Assembly (NCBI GenBank): GCA_949825025.1
Contig: OX463783.1
Coordinates: 17,581,628-17,645,627 of the forward strand
Length of the DNA: 64,000 bases
Direction: 5' to 3'
Source of the DNA: Siphlonurus alternatus
Taxonomy: Eukaryota > Arthropoda > Insecta > Ephemeroptera > Siphlonuridae
This document shows, piece after piece, positions 1 to 10,372 of the stretch. The translations under genes and the position numbers were made by a program. Every line of letters starts with the position of its first letter. Position 1 is the stretch's first letter. Below the pieces are notes generated by a model. It ran no database searches. It was not told the origin of the DNA and saw nothing but the letters and a program-made list of their open reading frames with translations.

Positions 1-11
1 TCACTATATAG

Positions 12-83
12 ATCACCGTAATCACTGAAAACAAGATCGTTGCTGGTATGGATGACTGTTTCAAAGAAAATAAATCCTCAAAG
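12..83 (+). other. possible internal coding exon at the window edge
   Basis: A 72-nt stretch is preceded by an AG (10-11) and followed by a strong donor (GTACGT at 84). It is open for 24 codons in phase 0-0, beginning ITVITENKIV and ending CFKENKSSK. The upstream side is cut by the window edge, so its polypyrimidine tract cannot be judged. I do not recognise the peptide. It may be the end of a gene lying to the left, or a chance open stretch. A real exon would need the neighbouring sequence to confirm it. Confidence 0.25.
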
Positions 84-159
84 GTACGTGATAGATTCGC
101 CTCTCTTCCATTCCATTTCATTTTGTACTTCCATTGTTCAATTTGGGCATATATAATAG

Positions 160-205
160 AAGTTTCCATCCTAACTTAGGTTTTCACAGTTCCCTCAGTC
201 ATTAA
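160..205 (+). repeat. relic of the SINE body family
   Basis: The segment reading roughly 'catcctaacttaggttttca' followed by 'cagttccctcagtc' resembles the 'gactgaggtttcc..ttccctcagtc' core seen at 8560, 16170, 54640 and 56645. It abuts the point where the retrotransposon reading frame becomes recognisable, so the retrotransposon may have inserted into or next to this relic. Confidence 0.35.
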
Positions 206-1991
206 GGATGATATAGTAATTAATAACCCACATGATATTGCTGTTCAATATAATAATTTTTTTGTTAAAACCGTTAAAAATTTAGTCCAAGAAAAATTTA
301 AGGATCCTCTATCTCAACGTAAAACTAATAATAAAAATATTAATAATCCTAAATTTAATATTGAATACACAACAGAAAAAAAAATATTGAAAATTATAAA
401 ATCATTACCTAATAAAAATGCAGCAGGACCAGATGAAATTCCATATACTCTAGTTAAATATTGTGACGCTCTATTTGCTGCTCCATTATGCTATCTAATT
501 AATGAGTCTATTAAAAATGGAATTTATCCTAAACAATTGAAAATTTCTAAAGTTATACCCTTACATAAAAATGGTTGTAAAAAAAACATATCAAATTATA
601 GACCCATTTCGTTACAATCAGTTTTTTCTAAAATATTTGAAAAAGTTATACAGCCTCAGTTAAATGAATTTAGAAAATCAAACAATTTAATAAGTGAATG
701 TCAACATGGCTTTGTTGAAGGTAAATCAACAACAACTGCATGTTTTGATTTCTTAAAACCTCTATATAATAATGTTGAGAGCAATATTCAAAGCCTTGGT
801 TTATTTTTTGATATGCATAAAGCTTTTGATGCTTTAAATCATGAAATTATTATTACAAAATTAGATAAATTGGGTTGTGAAGAAAATGTTTTAAATTTAT
901 TTAGGTCATATTTAGCAGAAAGAAAGCAATATGTTGAGATAACTTACAAAGATGAAAATGACATTAATCAAACTGTAAAATCTCCGGAATTAAGTGTAGA
1001 GTTGGGGGTTCCACAAGGTGCGGGACTATCTCCTGATTTATATGGAATTGCAACAGATGATTTAGAAAACAAATTGCCTGGTGTTGTTTTAGTTAAGTAT
1101 GCTGATGATAAAAGTGTAATTATATCGGCAAACAAGCATGAAAATTTAATTGAAAAAGCAAATAGTACAATTGAAAAATTTGAAGCTTGGTGTAATGAAA
1201 CTAGACTTATGATTAATCCAAACAAAACTAAATACATGCAATTTCACAGTGATTATAAGGAGCCGGAGAGTAGCTTACTTTTAAAAATTGACAATACAAT
1301 AATTCATCGAACTGAGGACATCAAATTTCTTGGACTAAATATTCAAGAAAACCTAAAATGGAATGTTCACGTTGCTCAGATAAGCAAAAAACTTAATTCT
1401 GCAAATTTTGTACTCTTTTCTGTTAAAAATTCTGTGTCTCTAGAAACGCTGTTAACAATTTACTATGCATATGCTTATCCTCATCTTTCAGCTAATATTA
1501 TATTTTGGGGAACCACGGAGAGTAATATTAGAAATGTTTTTGTACTTCAAAAAAGGTCAGTTAGAACAATTAAAAATTTGAAGCCAAGAGAGTCCTGCAA
1601 AACCCATTTTGTATCTTTGGGGCTGATGACGTTACCTTCTATATATATTTTTAATTGTATTATGTACAAGAGAAAACATCCAAATTTGTATGATGTATTT
1701 CATGATGTTCACCCATATAATACAAGAAACAGTTGTAAAGTTGTTATACCAAACCATAGTAAGTCAAGCACAGAAAAGAGCTCATATTATCAAACAGCTA
1801 AATTTTATGATCAACTTCCTAGTCTTTTAAGAAATATAAAAAATGAAACCCTTTTTAAGAATTTGTTAAAAAAAGTGTTAGTATGTAAAGAGTATTATGA
1901 AGTAAATAATTTTTTTAAAAATGAATTTAAAATAACAGAAAAAGATATATTGCGTCACACCTCTAAAAAGAATATAAGTATGTACTCATAA
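180..1991 (+). CDS. non-LTR retrotransposon reverse transcriptase ORF, 5'-truncated
   Basis: The frame is open from 180 to the stop at 1989-1991, about 603 codons, with no credible start codon at its 5' end. It is therefore a 5'-truncated ORF2 and not a complete protein. Reverse transcriptase motifs appear in order: the finger region 'KNAAGPDEIP' near 412-440, 'ISNYRPISLQS' near 590-620, domain A 'FFDMHKAFDALNH' near 805-842, domain B 'GVPQGAGLSP' near 1005-1035, and the catalytic 'YADD' at 1098-1109. A thumb/C-terminal region follows. No upstream endonuclease domain remains. YADD and overall organisation fit the Jockey/CR1/L2 assemblage; I cannot fix the clade. The frame has no stops or frameshifts despite the truncation, which suggests recent insertion. 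The enzyme would copy element RNA by target-primed reverse transcription, but a truncated copy cannot move on its own. Confidence 0.9.
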   Translation, partial: VFTVPSVIKDDIVINNPHDIAVQYNNFFVKTVKNLVQEKFKDPLSQRKTNNKNINNPKFNIEYTTEKKILKIIKSLPNKNAAGPDEIPYTLVKYCDALFAAPLCYLINESIKNGIYPKQLKISKVIPLHKNGCKKNISNYRPISLQSVFSKIFEKVIQPQLNEFRKSNNLISECQHGFVEGKSTTTACFDFLKPLYNNVESNIQSLGLFFDMHKAFDALNHEIIITKLDKLGCEENVLNLFRSYLAERKQYVEITYKDENDINQTVKSPELSVELGVPQGAGLSPDLYGIATDDLENKLPGVVLVKYADDKSVIISANKHENLIEKANSTIEKFEAWCNETRLMINPNKTKYMQFHSDYKEPESSLLLKIDNTIIHRTEDIKFLGLNIQENLKWNVHVAQISKKLNSANFVLFSVKNSVSLETLLTIYYAYAYPHLSANIIFWGTTESNIRNVFVLQKRSVRTIKNLKPRESCKTHFVSLGLMTLPSIYIFNCIMYKRKHPNLYDVFHDVHPYNTRNSCKVVIPNHSKSSTEKSSYYQTAKFYDQLPSLLRNIKNETLFKNLLKKVLVCKEYYEVNNFFKNEFKITEKDILRHTSKKNISMYS

Positions 1992-2253
1992 TGCATAAAT
2001 TTACTTGTTATATAATTTATATTTAAATAAAGGGTCCATTATATGTGTTGTAAATCTGTTACTTGTTTCAGTTTGCTTAAAAGATTGTAGTGTACTTGAC
2101 GAGACTGATTTATCCATGTGACTTTGTTTTTATGTTATAGTATTAAATTTTTGTATTGACATGACTAATGTTGTACTGTGACAAATTTTTTGGTCACTGT
2201 ATGTACCACCTGTGGTCGAATAAATTATTCTATTCTATTCTATTCTATTCTAT
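205..2253 (+). mobile_element. 5'-truncated non-LTR (LINE) retrotransposon with pentanucleotide tail
   Basis: The element spans the reverse transcriptase frame, a 3' UTR of about 235 bp, an AATAAA at about 2219, and a simple-repeat tail of about five ATTCT units at 2227-2252 in place of poly(A). Short tandem-repeat tails are typical of CR1/L2-like LINEs, unlike poly(A)-tailed Jockey elements. The 5' boundary is placed near 205, where the sequence changes from a SINE-like relic to coding; it is uncertain by some tens of bases. No target-site duplication could be identified. Confidence 0.8.
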
Positions 2254-5200
2254 ATCTCTGCAGTTAGACTCAAACAAAGCCTGGTTAAAATTTAACCCAA
2301 TCTCTTCCACGAGCCTCAAGCATTGAGCTCTATACAAGTCGACTTTTAGGTATAGAGCTCAATGGCCTCAAGCTTCTTGAAAATATCAGCATTTTTGATA
2401 TATTCAGGACATAAAGGACCAATAGATGGCTTTGTGTGCAGAGATTTTGATTGTTTTATTCAAGGATACGGCTATATATACCTATACGTAGCATTGGGAG
2501 TCACAAAAACAACAACATTTGTATAAAAAGCATCACTTATGAAAATAATTTAGTTTTTATACTTGTCTGGAGGCATATGACAACTAATTATGGTGCTAAA
2601 ATCTAAAATTATATAACATTAAATTTAGCTGTGAATGCTGGTAGAGCATTTACATGATAATGTTAATCATATAGCAATCCTCGTTTGAGTACTTAGTTTC
2701 AATTCTTACCACCAGGTTCTCCACCAAGCTTTATATATGGGTGTCAATATAATATAAATAATTCAGTTTATAGATATTAAATATCATTATAGGTAGATTA
2801 TAAATAGATTGATTTTATAATAATTAAAAAAAAAACATATCCACATTTTTCCCTATATGTTGCATATAATGGCTCTAGCTTGATAAAATAAACTTGAATG
2901 GTGAGAAATATTATAGTGTATATAGTTAATGATACAGGTAGAGTATAGAATCAAGAACCCCCACTCAATTTTATAGTAAAGATGAATTAATTAATTTGAG
3001 GGTAAGTCGACTTAATTTCCCCTCATCCACTTCCATTAAGATGTTCTTCCCCACCCCAACTGTAGTTCCCCCACCCAACTCTTAACATATAAAGCTGCTG
3101 CCTGTTAATGCAGAATATTGAAGGTGTTACATAACGCTGAATCGAAGAACATAAAGAAGTATATACATAAAGTGAAATTGAAATCATCATAATTTTCTGA
3201 AGCCTAGATTTTAAGATAATTCAATTAAAAATTGAAATATCGATCTATTTTTTGTTTAAGAATTTGTTGGTCTCGTACAATTATATACAATACTTAAGTA
3301 CCTGCACTCATTTGTCAAAGTAAAAAAAAAAAAAAAGTTCAGCTCTCTCTGTGAGACTTATCTGTATCTAATAACTTCGACAGAACTGAATAATTTATGC
3401 CACCATATATATGTACTGTACAGTGATAATACTGATAATCTGCATTTTTTTTTATTTATCATTTCAAATATTTTTATACTAATAATTGTATTATATATTA
3501 TGTTAATTGTATTTTTTTATTTATATTAGAGGGCAGAATTTACAAATTATAAAGTAAAATTACTTTTTAAAGTTTTTAACAAATATTTGAAACAGGACAT
3601 GAATTATAAATGTGAACATGTGAGATTAAGACGATCAAAACTGAAAATTAATTCAGGTCAATTTCTGTTTATTAATGGTTATAAAATTACCTTTACTTTA
3701 AAAGTTGATCCATCTTTTCATACAGCTATAAAAATTAACACTGAAAATAAATTAAAATACAAACATTTATTTATTTTTTTATTCATTAAATTAGAAATAT
3801 AATTTATAAACAATAATTTATGCCACCATATATATGTACTGTACAGTGATAATACTGATAATCTGCATTTTTTTTTTGTTTATTCATCATTTCAAATATT
3901 TTTATACTAATAATTGTATTATATAAGTTGAAATATTATATGTATATAATATTAAATTATATATGACTCATATTCAATCATTTTTCAGTGAAACAAAATA
4001 AATATCTCAGGTAATTATAAGAGACTGTTGTTATAATAGATAGGTTTATTCCACCTTTATTAGTTGCATAATGACCTCTAAAAATAGTGACGTCATATTA
4101 GAACCAGTAGCTTTTATAATAGCTGTCGTTTTAAAAGATTGATAGGTCACGCTTGTTTAAAAAAGGCCTCTTGTAGAACACATGCTATCTCTACCTTTTA
4201 ACACTATTATTTATATATCATTTGTCTTAGGTGTTAACATGAGTCATCGCGTCTTTCTATCATTAAATTATGTTATTGTTTTAAATTGTATCTCATTTTG
4301 ATATTATTGAAAAATATTAATTCTAGCTGAATTTATTGTACTATATTTTTTTATCACGCATAAATTCGTGTTGTAAAATTTAACTAGATTTTTACATGCA
4401 TAATTTCATCGAAAATGTATTAAATAATTAATATTTTTGTAATTTTCTTTGCATTTTTTTAATTTTCTCAGTTTATATAAATAAATCGTAGCAATTTTAT
4501 GAATTAAAAGACATGACATGTATTATTATTAGTTAGCTAATTTTATAAAAAAAAATAAGCTGTTATCGTGACTTGATTTTGAAAACTACAGTAATTTAAT
4601 GCAGATAATGGTGACTAGCTCACATAACGTACAAATTGCATATTGCGTGAAGTGCACTTGAAACAGAAACAAAGATGAATCAACCAAAACAATATTTTTT
4701 TACTCTTAAATTTCAAACATGTTCAATAAATTACAATGACTTGTAGATATAAAAAATATTATGTAATGAACTAAATAACAATTAAACTAATTAAAATAAC
4801 TACGTACTTATGTTGTATATTTTGATTGTACTTCTTATATACGCGGTAACAATACAACATATTATATATGATAGCTAAAATAAAAATATAAAATAGCCTT
4901 TAGCAAATTACATAACTCAACTTGTGTTCTTTTAAGATGATTTTTATATACCATTTTATCATGTAAGTATTTGAAGTGATATTTTTTTTATTGTAAATAA
5001 GCAAAGTGTATTAAATGAAAGAGGTAATATTGAGGAGCTAGTTATATAACATTGTTATGTCATCAGGAGATCAATGAACCTTCTATTGTACGCCCTCTTT
5101 TTGAAAGGATTTTAATTACAGGTTTTACCTGGAATTTATTACTTTATTACAACCAATTATCAGTACAAAGTTAGTGTACTAGATTACCTATTATTATTTT

Positions 5201-5338
5201 TATTATTTTTTTTTTTTAAAATTTAACAGATTTTCAGATGTACGCTTAACAACACAAAGAGCGTTATTTCTGTTAGTCACACAGTTTGTGGAAAATTTGA
5301 TATTTTTCGGGGGTTGGTATTGTGGGTATCTTTCTTAC
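2254..5338. other. AT-rich intergenic region without recognised genes
   Basis: No coding exon is supported here. The only structured features are a local direct repeat (3389-3497 and 3812-3925) and a TGACGTCA octamer at 4089-4096. The short open frame between the repeats (3587-3802) has AT-driven composition and no recognisable protein features. Confidence 0.6.
3389..3925. repeat. direct repeat pair, about 110 bp each, 423 bp apart
   Basis: A segment beginning 'aataatttatgccaccatat' occurs at 3389-3497 and again at 3812-3925. The two copies are almost identical apart from a few bases added in and after the T-run of the second copy. They share the sub-motif 'tgtactgtacagtgataata'. The flanks differ, which fits a tandem segmental duplication or an insertion flanked by repeats. 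Confidence 0.85.
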
Positions 5339-5340
5339 GT

Positions 5341-5709
5341 TAGAGATAATACGGATCAGCTGACCCAATGCTAAAAAAATCACATTCATGAAAATCATGA
5401 AAAAAATTTAAAATGTTCTCCTCTACATCTCCTATCAGTAGCTAAAATATCAGGTATGATGTACAAAAACGAGCTAGTTCTTGAGTTATGAATTTTTAAA
5501 GTTGACTAATATATCATGTAAGTTCCATTTCTCCATGTCAAATTATAGTCAACTTTAAAAATTCATAACTCGAAAACTAGCTCGTTTTTGCATGTACCTG
5601 ATATTTTAGCTACTGATAGGGGATGTAGAGGAGAACACTTTTCATTTTTTTCATAATTTTCATGAATGGATTTTTTTAGCATTGGGTCAGCTGATCCGTG
5701 TTATCTCTA
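5341..5709. mobile_element. 369-bp foldback/MITE-like palindrome
   Basis: The left end begins TAGAGATAATACGGATCAGC and the right end carries its near-exact reverse complement, ending in TTATCTCTA at 5709. The inverted arms are about 170 bp each and continue inward through the 'cctctacatc..cctatcagtagct' block to a short centre near 5520. No ORF is present. A diverged relative occurs at 50634-50890. This is the structure of a non-autonomous DNA element or foldback transposon. Confidence 0.85.
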
Positions 5710-5846
5710 CCTTAAATATTTTAAATTCTCCATGCTTCTATGAATTGCATGACAGCGCCAAAAAATAGAAGAAGTAAAATTTGGGCTTTCCTAATTGTTC
5801 CATTAATAATTCAATATTAAAAGTCAATATTATAAAATCATTAAGT

Positions 5847-6315
5847 AATGGACAAGTAGCATCAATTTTTTTTATTAGCTCAATCGAAAGAGGAGGTCGA
5901 AAAATACACCTGTGAATTTTATGCGATTTTTATTCGTACTGCATCATGGCTAAAACAGAGATGTAAAGAGGACACTTGACCGAGAGGCGGCGCCCGTGAC
6001 GCCTGTGACGTCATTGAACTGTTTGGTCAAACAAACGATCGACTTTATAACGCTTCTAAACAACCACGTTGCTATGGAAACAAGCAACAATTAATTTATT
6101 GTTTACAAGTGTTATATAGACGATCGTTTGTTTGACCGGACAGTTCAATGACGTCATAGGCGTCACGGGCGCCACCTCTCGGTCAAGTGTCCTCTTTACA
6201 TCTCTGTTTTAGCCATGATGCAGTACGAAAAAAAATCGCATAAAATTCACAGGTGTATTTTTCGACCTCCTCATTCGATTGAGCTAATAAAAAAAATTGA
6301 TGCTACTTGTCCATT
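5847..6315. mobile_element. 469-bp foldback palindrome with long arms
   Basis: The left end reads AATGGACAAGTAGCATCAAT and the right end reads the complement, ending TGCTACTTGTCCATT. The arms are about 205 bp and nearly identical, with a loop of roughly 60 bp near 6050-6110. Both arms include TGACGTCA (6006-6013 and 6149-6156), the block 'gaggacacttgaccgagagg' and CpG-bearing sequence unlike the surrounding DNA. No ORF is present. It lies only 137 bp from the palindrome ending at 5709. Confidence 0.88.
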
Positions 6316-7842
6316 GTCGTACAGCATCTTCATCTACACTTCATGACTGTCTGCAAGTTTGTCCAGTTTAAACCAGATCTGAACCAGACTTGACGCTTTG
6401 TGGGGGGTTTCCGTCTTAATTAACATGAGTCATCAACCCTTCCCCCAGGGTCGTCATTGAAAAGTCTGCTTATTTGTTAACTGTAATTCTAAGAACATGT
6501 GTTTTTCCATTAACAAAATAAAATTGAACTTGAATTTTCATTTTCAAGGTAATACATTGCTTGTTTTTTCTTTCCTTAATAGCTTCTGAAAATTTAAGGA
6601 GAAAAAAAAAACATGAATTCTTTGTGTATATATACTAGTTTTATGCAGTTTTAAATTATAAGAATTTCGTTGTTTACATCAGCTTTTAAAGAGCTCGCAT
6701 GGTAGGGTTTTTTTTAACAATCTATGAATCATTTCTCATTTTTCTCACCTCCATATTATTGAACACAATTTTAAACGTGGTTATTGTTATAGTCTACTAG
6801 CTCTAAAATGATTTAATGATCTACTCATTGCTCATAGTAAAACTTACTACATCATTGATAAAAGTAAGAAGTAACTTTCATTTTTTAATAGTTATTGATT
6901 TTCAAATTCAAATTTTTTATTCAATCGTTTAGGTTGTATATAGACGAACTTAGATCATGTCAATTAAAAAAAAAAATTAAAAAAAAAATAAATAAACAGC
7001 CAAAGCAAAACACAACAAAATAATCACAATGCACACAAATAACATACAACTATATCCCAACTATATATCTGAATATTATATATAAATATTTATTAATATG
7101 ATAAATAAATTAACATAAATATATTATATACAATTTTTATATTCATTTGAATTAAACAGAAATCTTATGTACAATAATAATATAATAATATAATGATATA
7201 TGTATTGATTTTCAGATTGGTATTCATTAAATTATATTTTTTTTATGTAATTTAATTGCATACAGCATTGTGTTTTATTTAATCCTTGGACGAAATTTAA
7301 AAAATTTAATTTATTATCTATAATTATGTGTTTAATAAAATATAAATCTTAATAAAAAGGCCAGCTACTGTTTCAATTATTATTTTTTTTTCTGAATATA
7401 AATCTTTCTTGTCTCTGGTGTATGTAATTACATAGTGCACCTAAAGAGAGAAGGGCCACTTTAAAAATTTTAAGTGAATTAAGTTAAGGGTTGTCTGGGT
7501 ATATTATTATATGGTATTACTTCCTAAGGTTGATTTTAGATCTTTACCATGAAATGAATAAACTACACTATAATATATGTAGTATATAACCATTAATTAA
7601 CATATATTATTAATGACGCATTATATTCTTATACAAAGACTATTTTTTTATTTTTTTTCATGATCCTGTTATTCAAGGATATTTAAGAATACAAAAAAAT
7701 AATACATAAATATATTATTTCCTGATATAATTAATTTTTTTATTGTTAAATAATAATTATTAACTTCCGGTAATGTGATGATGACGTCATGTTTGAACTT
7801 GAATTTACATCGTTGTTGTAAACACACAGGCGGTTGAGGTGG
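6316..7842. other. AT-rich intergenic stretch
   Basis: No gene or clear repeat is recognised. The sequence is dominated by A/T tracts. A TGACGTCA octamer lies at 7782-7789, shortly before the next transposable element. Confidence 0.5.
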
Positions 7843-8061
7843 TATAGTCAAAGTTACTCGAAATTCCCGCCGGAAGTAGCCGGAAATGAGTAGTTTCTGA
7901 TCTTCCTGTTCACGTCCGATTTTTGTACTTTTTCAAACAAGTCAGTCCTCGTATTGCAATGCTCTCTGTAAAATTTTAAACTCCAAATGCAAACAGGAAA
8001 GACAGAAAGCTCTCACTTCCGGCTACTTCCGGCGGGAATATTAAATTAATTTGACTGTATA
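7843..8061. mobile_element. MITE with CCGGAAGTAGCCGGAA inverted repeats
   Basis: Inner inverted repeats at 7863-7886 (ATTCCCGCCGGAAGTAGCCG...) and 8016-8039 are near-perfect complements. The similarity extends outward to 'tatagtcaaa' on the left and 'tttgactgtata' on the right, giving an element of about 219 bp with no ORF. Related copies or ends are at 15305-15490, 52080-52130 and 54200-54250. All right-hand copies share 'tattaaattaatt' just outside the CCGG block, showing that this belongs to the element. Confidence 0.85.
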
Positions 8062-8494
8062 TACTCTGATGAATAACATTATAAATTTCAATATAAACAG
8101 TCGTTACTTGCAATTTTTTATACGATACTTAATAATTATATACAGTTATTATAGTAAGTAAATATTACCATCATGAATGCGTATAGACTTAATATTTATT
8201 GTTATTGCATTAAATATAGGTAAATGAACTTTAATAATAACGTGCGTAGTGAAACATCTTTGTATACTTTTTAATCGGAAAAAAGGGTTATACTGAAACT
8301 AAATTTATGGTATGAACTGTAAAGTCTTATATGAACTAAACATGTATTGTAAAATAACAGATCAAATCAAAATTTCTCCTTACATTTGTAGAGTGTAAAT
8401 ATATGAGAAACCAAGCAACTGTAATTTCTGATAAGCAATTTCTTCTACTCGCAATAAAAACCATTGTTGTCCGATGAAGCCTTTTTTATTGTTA

Positions 8495-8716
8495 AACCGC
8501 ACTTGTGTGTGGTTCTCCAGGCTTTGGACATCACTTTGGTCCATTGATAAAAAGTAGAGGTGTCCGTTCTGACTGAGGTTTTCCAAGGTTTCCTCAGTCT
8601 CACCTCAGCAAATGCTGGGACGCGTAACAGGCCGTGGCCACAATCCTTTTCCTACCTTATCCCTACCCATCACCCCGCCGCAAGCTATAAGCTCTTAGGG
8701 GTGTATCCTTGTACAA
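8495..8716 (+). mobile_element. 5'-truncated SINE, 'ggccgtggcca' body family
   Basis: The segment carries the family body in order: 'gtgtggttctccaggctttg', 'tccattgataaaaag', 'tgactgaggttttccaaggt', 'cctcagtctcacctcagc', 'aaatgctgggac', 'caggccgtggccac', and the tail 'aagctcttaggggtgtat'. The same order occurs downstream of the 5S-derived head at 16130-16290 and in copies at 26276-26500 (minus) and 54575-54775 (plus). The 5S-like head is missing here, which suggests 5' truncation. Confidence 0.75.
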
Positions 8717-8996
8717 AAAATAATGATAATAAAATAATTAAAAAACTTATATGCAGATGTAGTGCTCACCACCAGAGCAGAGAACTTAATGGCATAGACA
8801 GCACTCGATAATTTTATTTCAATGACCATTTCTTATAAGTTAACATGTAAATCAACAACTGTATCATGTTATATTCCCTTCACCGGACAGACATTATATC
8901 AACAATACTTTGTTTACAACTGATAAATTTTCTTTAAGTTGAAACTTTAAAATGACTTTTGTATGGGAGTTGTCCTATTTCGATTCTAGTCATCTC

Positions 8997-9294
8997 AATA
9001 GAGGCTTCAAGTCAGCAGTCAGCTGATTTTTCGGTGATCCCACCCGCTATACCAAACCTATGTAAAAAAAACGTGAATTCGTTTTTTCACTAAGAATAAG
9101 ATTTTTCAGGGAAAATTCCTTTACGGAACTTTGGTCCAAACTGAAAAATACAGTAGACAATTCAAGATTTAGATTTTTTACTTGATTTATAAACAAGAAA
9201 GGTTAAAAAAACACTTTGCTTCATTTTCAAGTGCAAGATGAACCTTAGCGACAAACAGTTGCGCAGCGAAAGCACATCACTTGAAGCCTCTATT
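8997..9294. mobile_element. 298-bp MITE with AATAGAGGCTTCAAGT TIRs
   Basis: AATAGAGGCTTCAAGT at 8997-9012 is an exact 16-bp inverse of ACTTGAAGCCTCTATT at 9279-9294. The interior has no ORF. A 3' end of similar sequence ('gagcctctaatata') appears near 12712-12726. A target duplication is not clear. Confidence 0.75.
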
Positions 9295-10284
9295 ATATAT
9301 GATAAATATTATACATTATTGTAATGTATTATAAAAAAAAAATGTATATAAAATCCCACACCTGTTATAAATAGAGGGAAGCCTGTATTAGAGACATTTT
9401 TAGTACCAGATTTCAGTACTCGAAATTAGTAAAAAAAAAAATATTCTTCAATCTACGCTAACAATAAGTTTTTTTTAAATAATCCTTGTTATTTATTTTT
9501 CACCGTATTTGAAAGTAAAGTTGTCAAAAAAGCATGAAGTTTATAAATTTTACATAAAATGTATGAATATTTAAATTTATTTTTAACATTACAATTTTTA
9601 TGACTCTTATTATTATTTTAGTAATTAATTAATAACAATGTTCTAATTATATATAAAATCATTGTGCATGAAAGAAAATAAAAACAAGAGTTAACCTTTC
9701 CTAATGTTTTTATTAAAAGCCACAAGATTGTACTACACGGTTAAGCACACTGTTAGCACGGTCTACGGTCATGCATGCACTCTCAGTTTCAAGGCAGACT
9801 CGCGGTTTCTAAATCTCTTGTTGTTTTACGCAAAAAATAATTTAAAGTATAGCACAGTATATTATTATAAATTTTAATTTAAATTTGTTATTAAAAACTT
9901 TATTACTCTAAATTTATAATGACTGAAACAAATAAAAAATTTTGTTTTTAAATGTAATTGAATGTATTTATTTTTTGCTTTATAAATATTCACAAGAAAA
10001 TTTAGGTTAGCAGCACTCGTAACAGAGCAACAGGTGCGTTTTGAAGGGTTGTTGCTCATAATTCAGATGCTACTTTAAAAAAAAAATGATCATAGCCAAA
10101 CTATTGCCAATGTTTTTTACATGATCAGTTTCGTTATTTTCCACCATCTGTGTTGATTTTAAACTTGTGTGGAATTACTATAACTACTATAAGATAATTC
10201 AGTTCTTGTATTATATACCAAATTAGTAATCTGTATCTCATTAACTGTCTATAAAAAATGCTGCGTTATAAAAAATGAATTCCG

Positions 10285-10372
10285 ACTATATTATACACGT
10301 CGGGATGGCGTAAACGTTACCCCTATTCTATTTGTGGGTACGTCATGAATGCAGTCTATTGGAGAGGTGAAT
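10285..10372 (-). repeat. short dispersed repeat, 'ACCCCTxTTCTxTTTGTG' family
   Basis: The segment contains 'gttacccctattctatttgt' and, about 35 bp on, 'gcagtctattggagaggtg'. The reverse complement of this pair, in the same order, is seen at 53262-53330 ('cacctctatagacttcgtga' ... 'cagaacaggggtaaaatt'). Partial copies lie at 13905-13950, 16395-16460 and 24425-24500. It is probably a degraded non-autonomous element. Confidence 0.55.

Noticed and set aside
968..1237. Minus-strand open frame within the reverse transcriptase region
   Set aside because: Antisense shadow of the RT coding frame.
3389..3925. A small LTR element bounded by the direct repeats
   Set aside because: The repeats lack TG..CA ends, primer-binding site and polypurine tract, and the interior has no retroviral-type coding.
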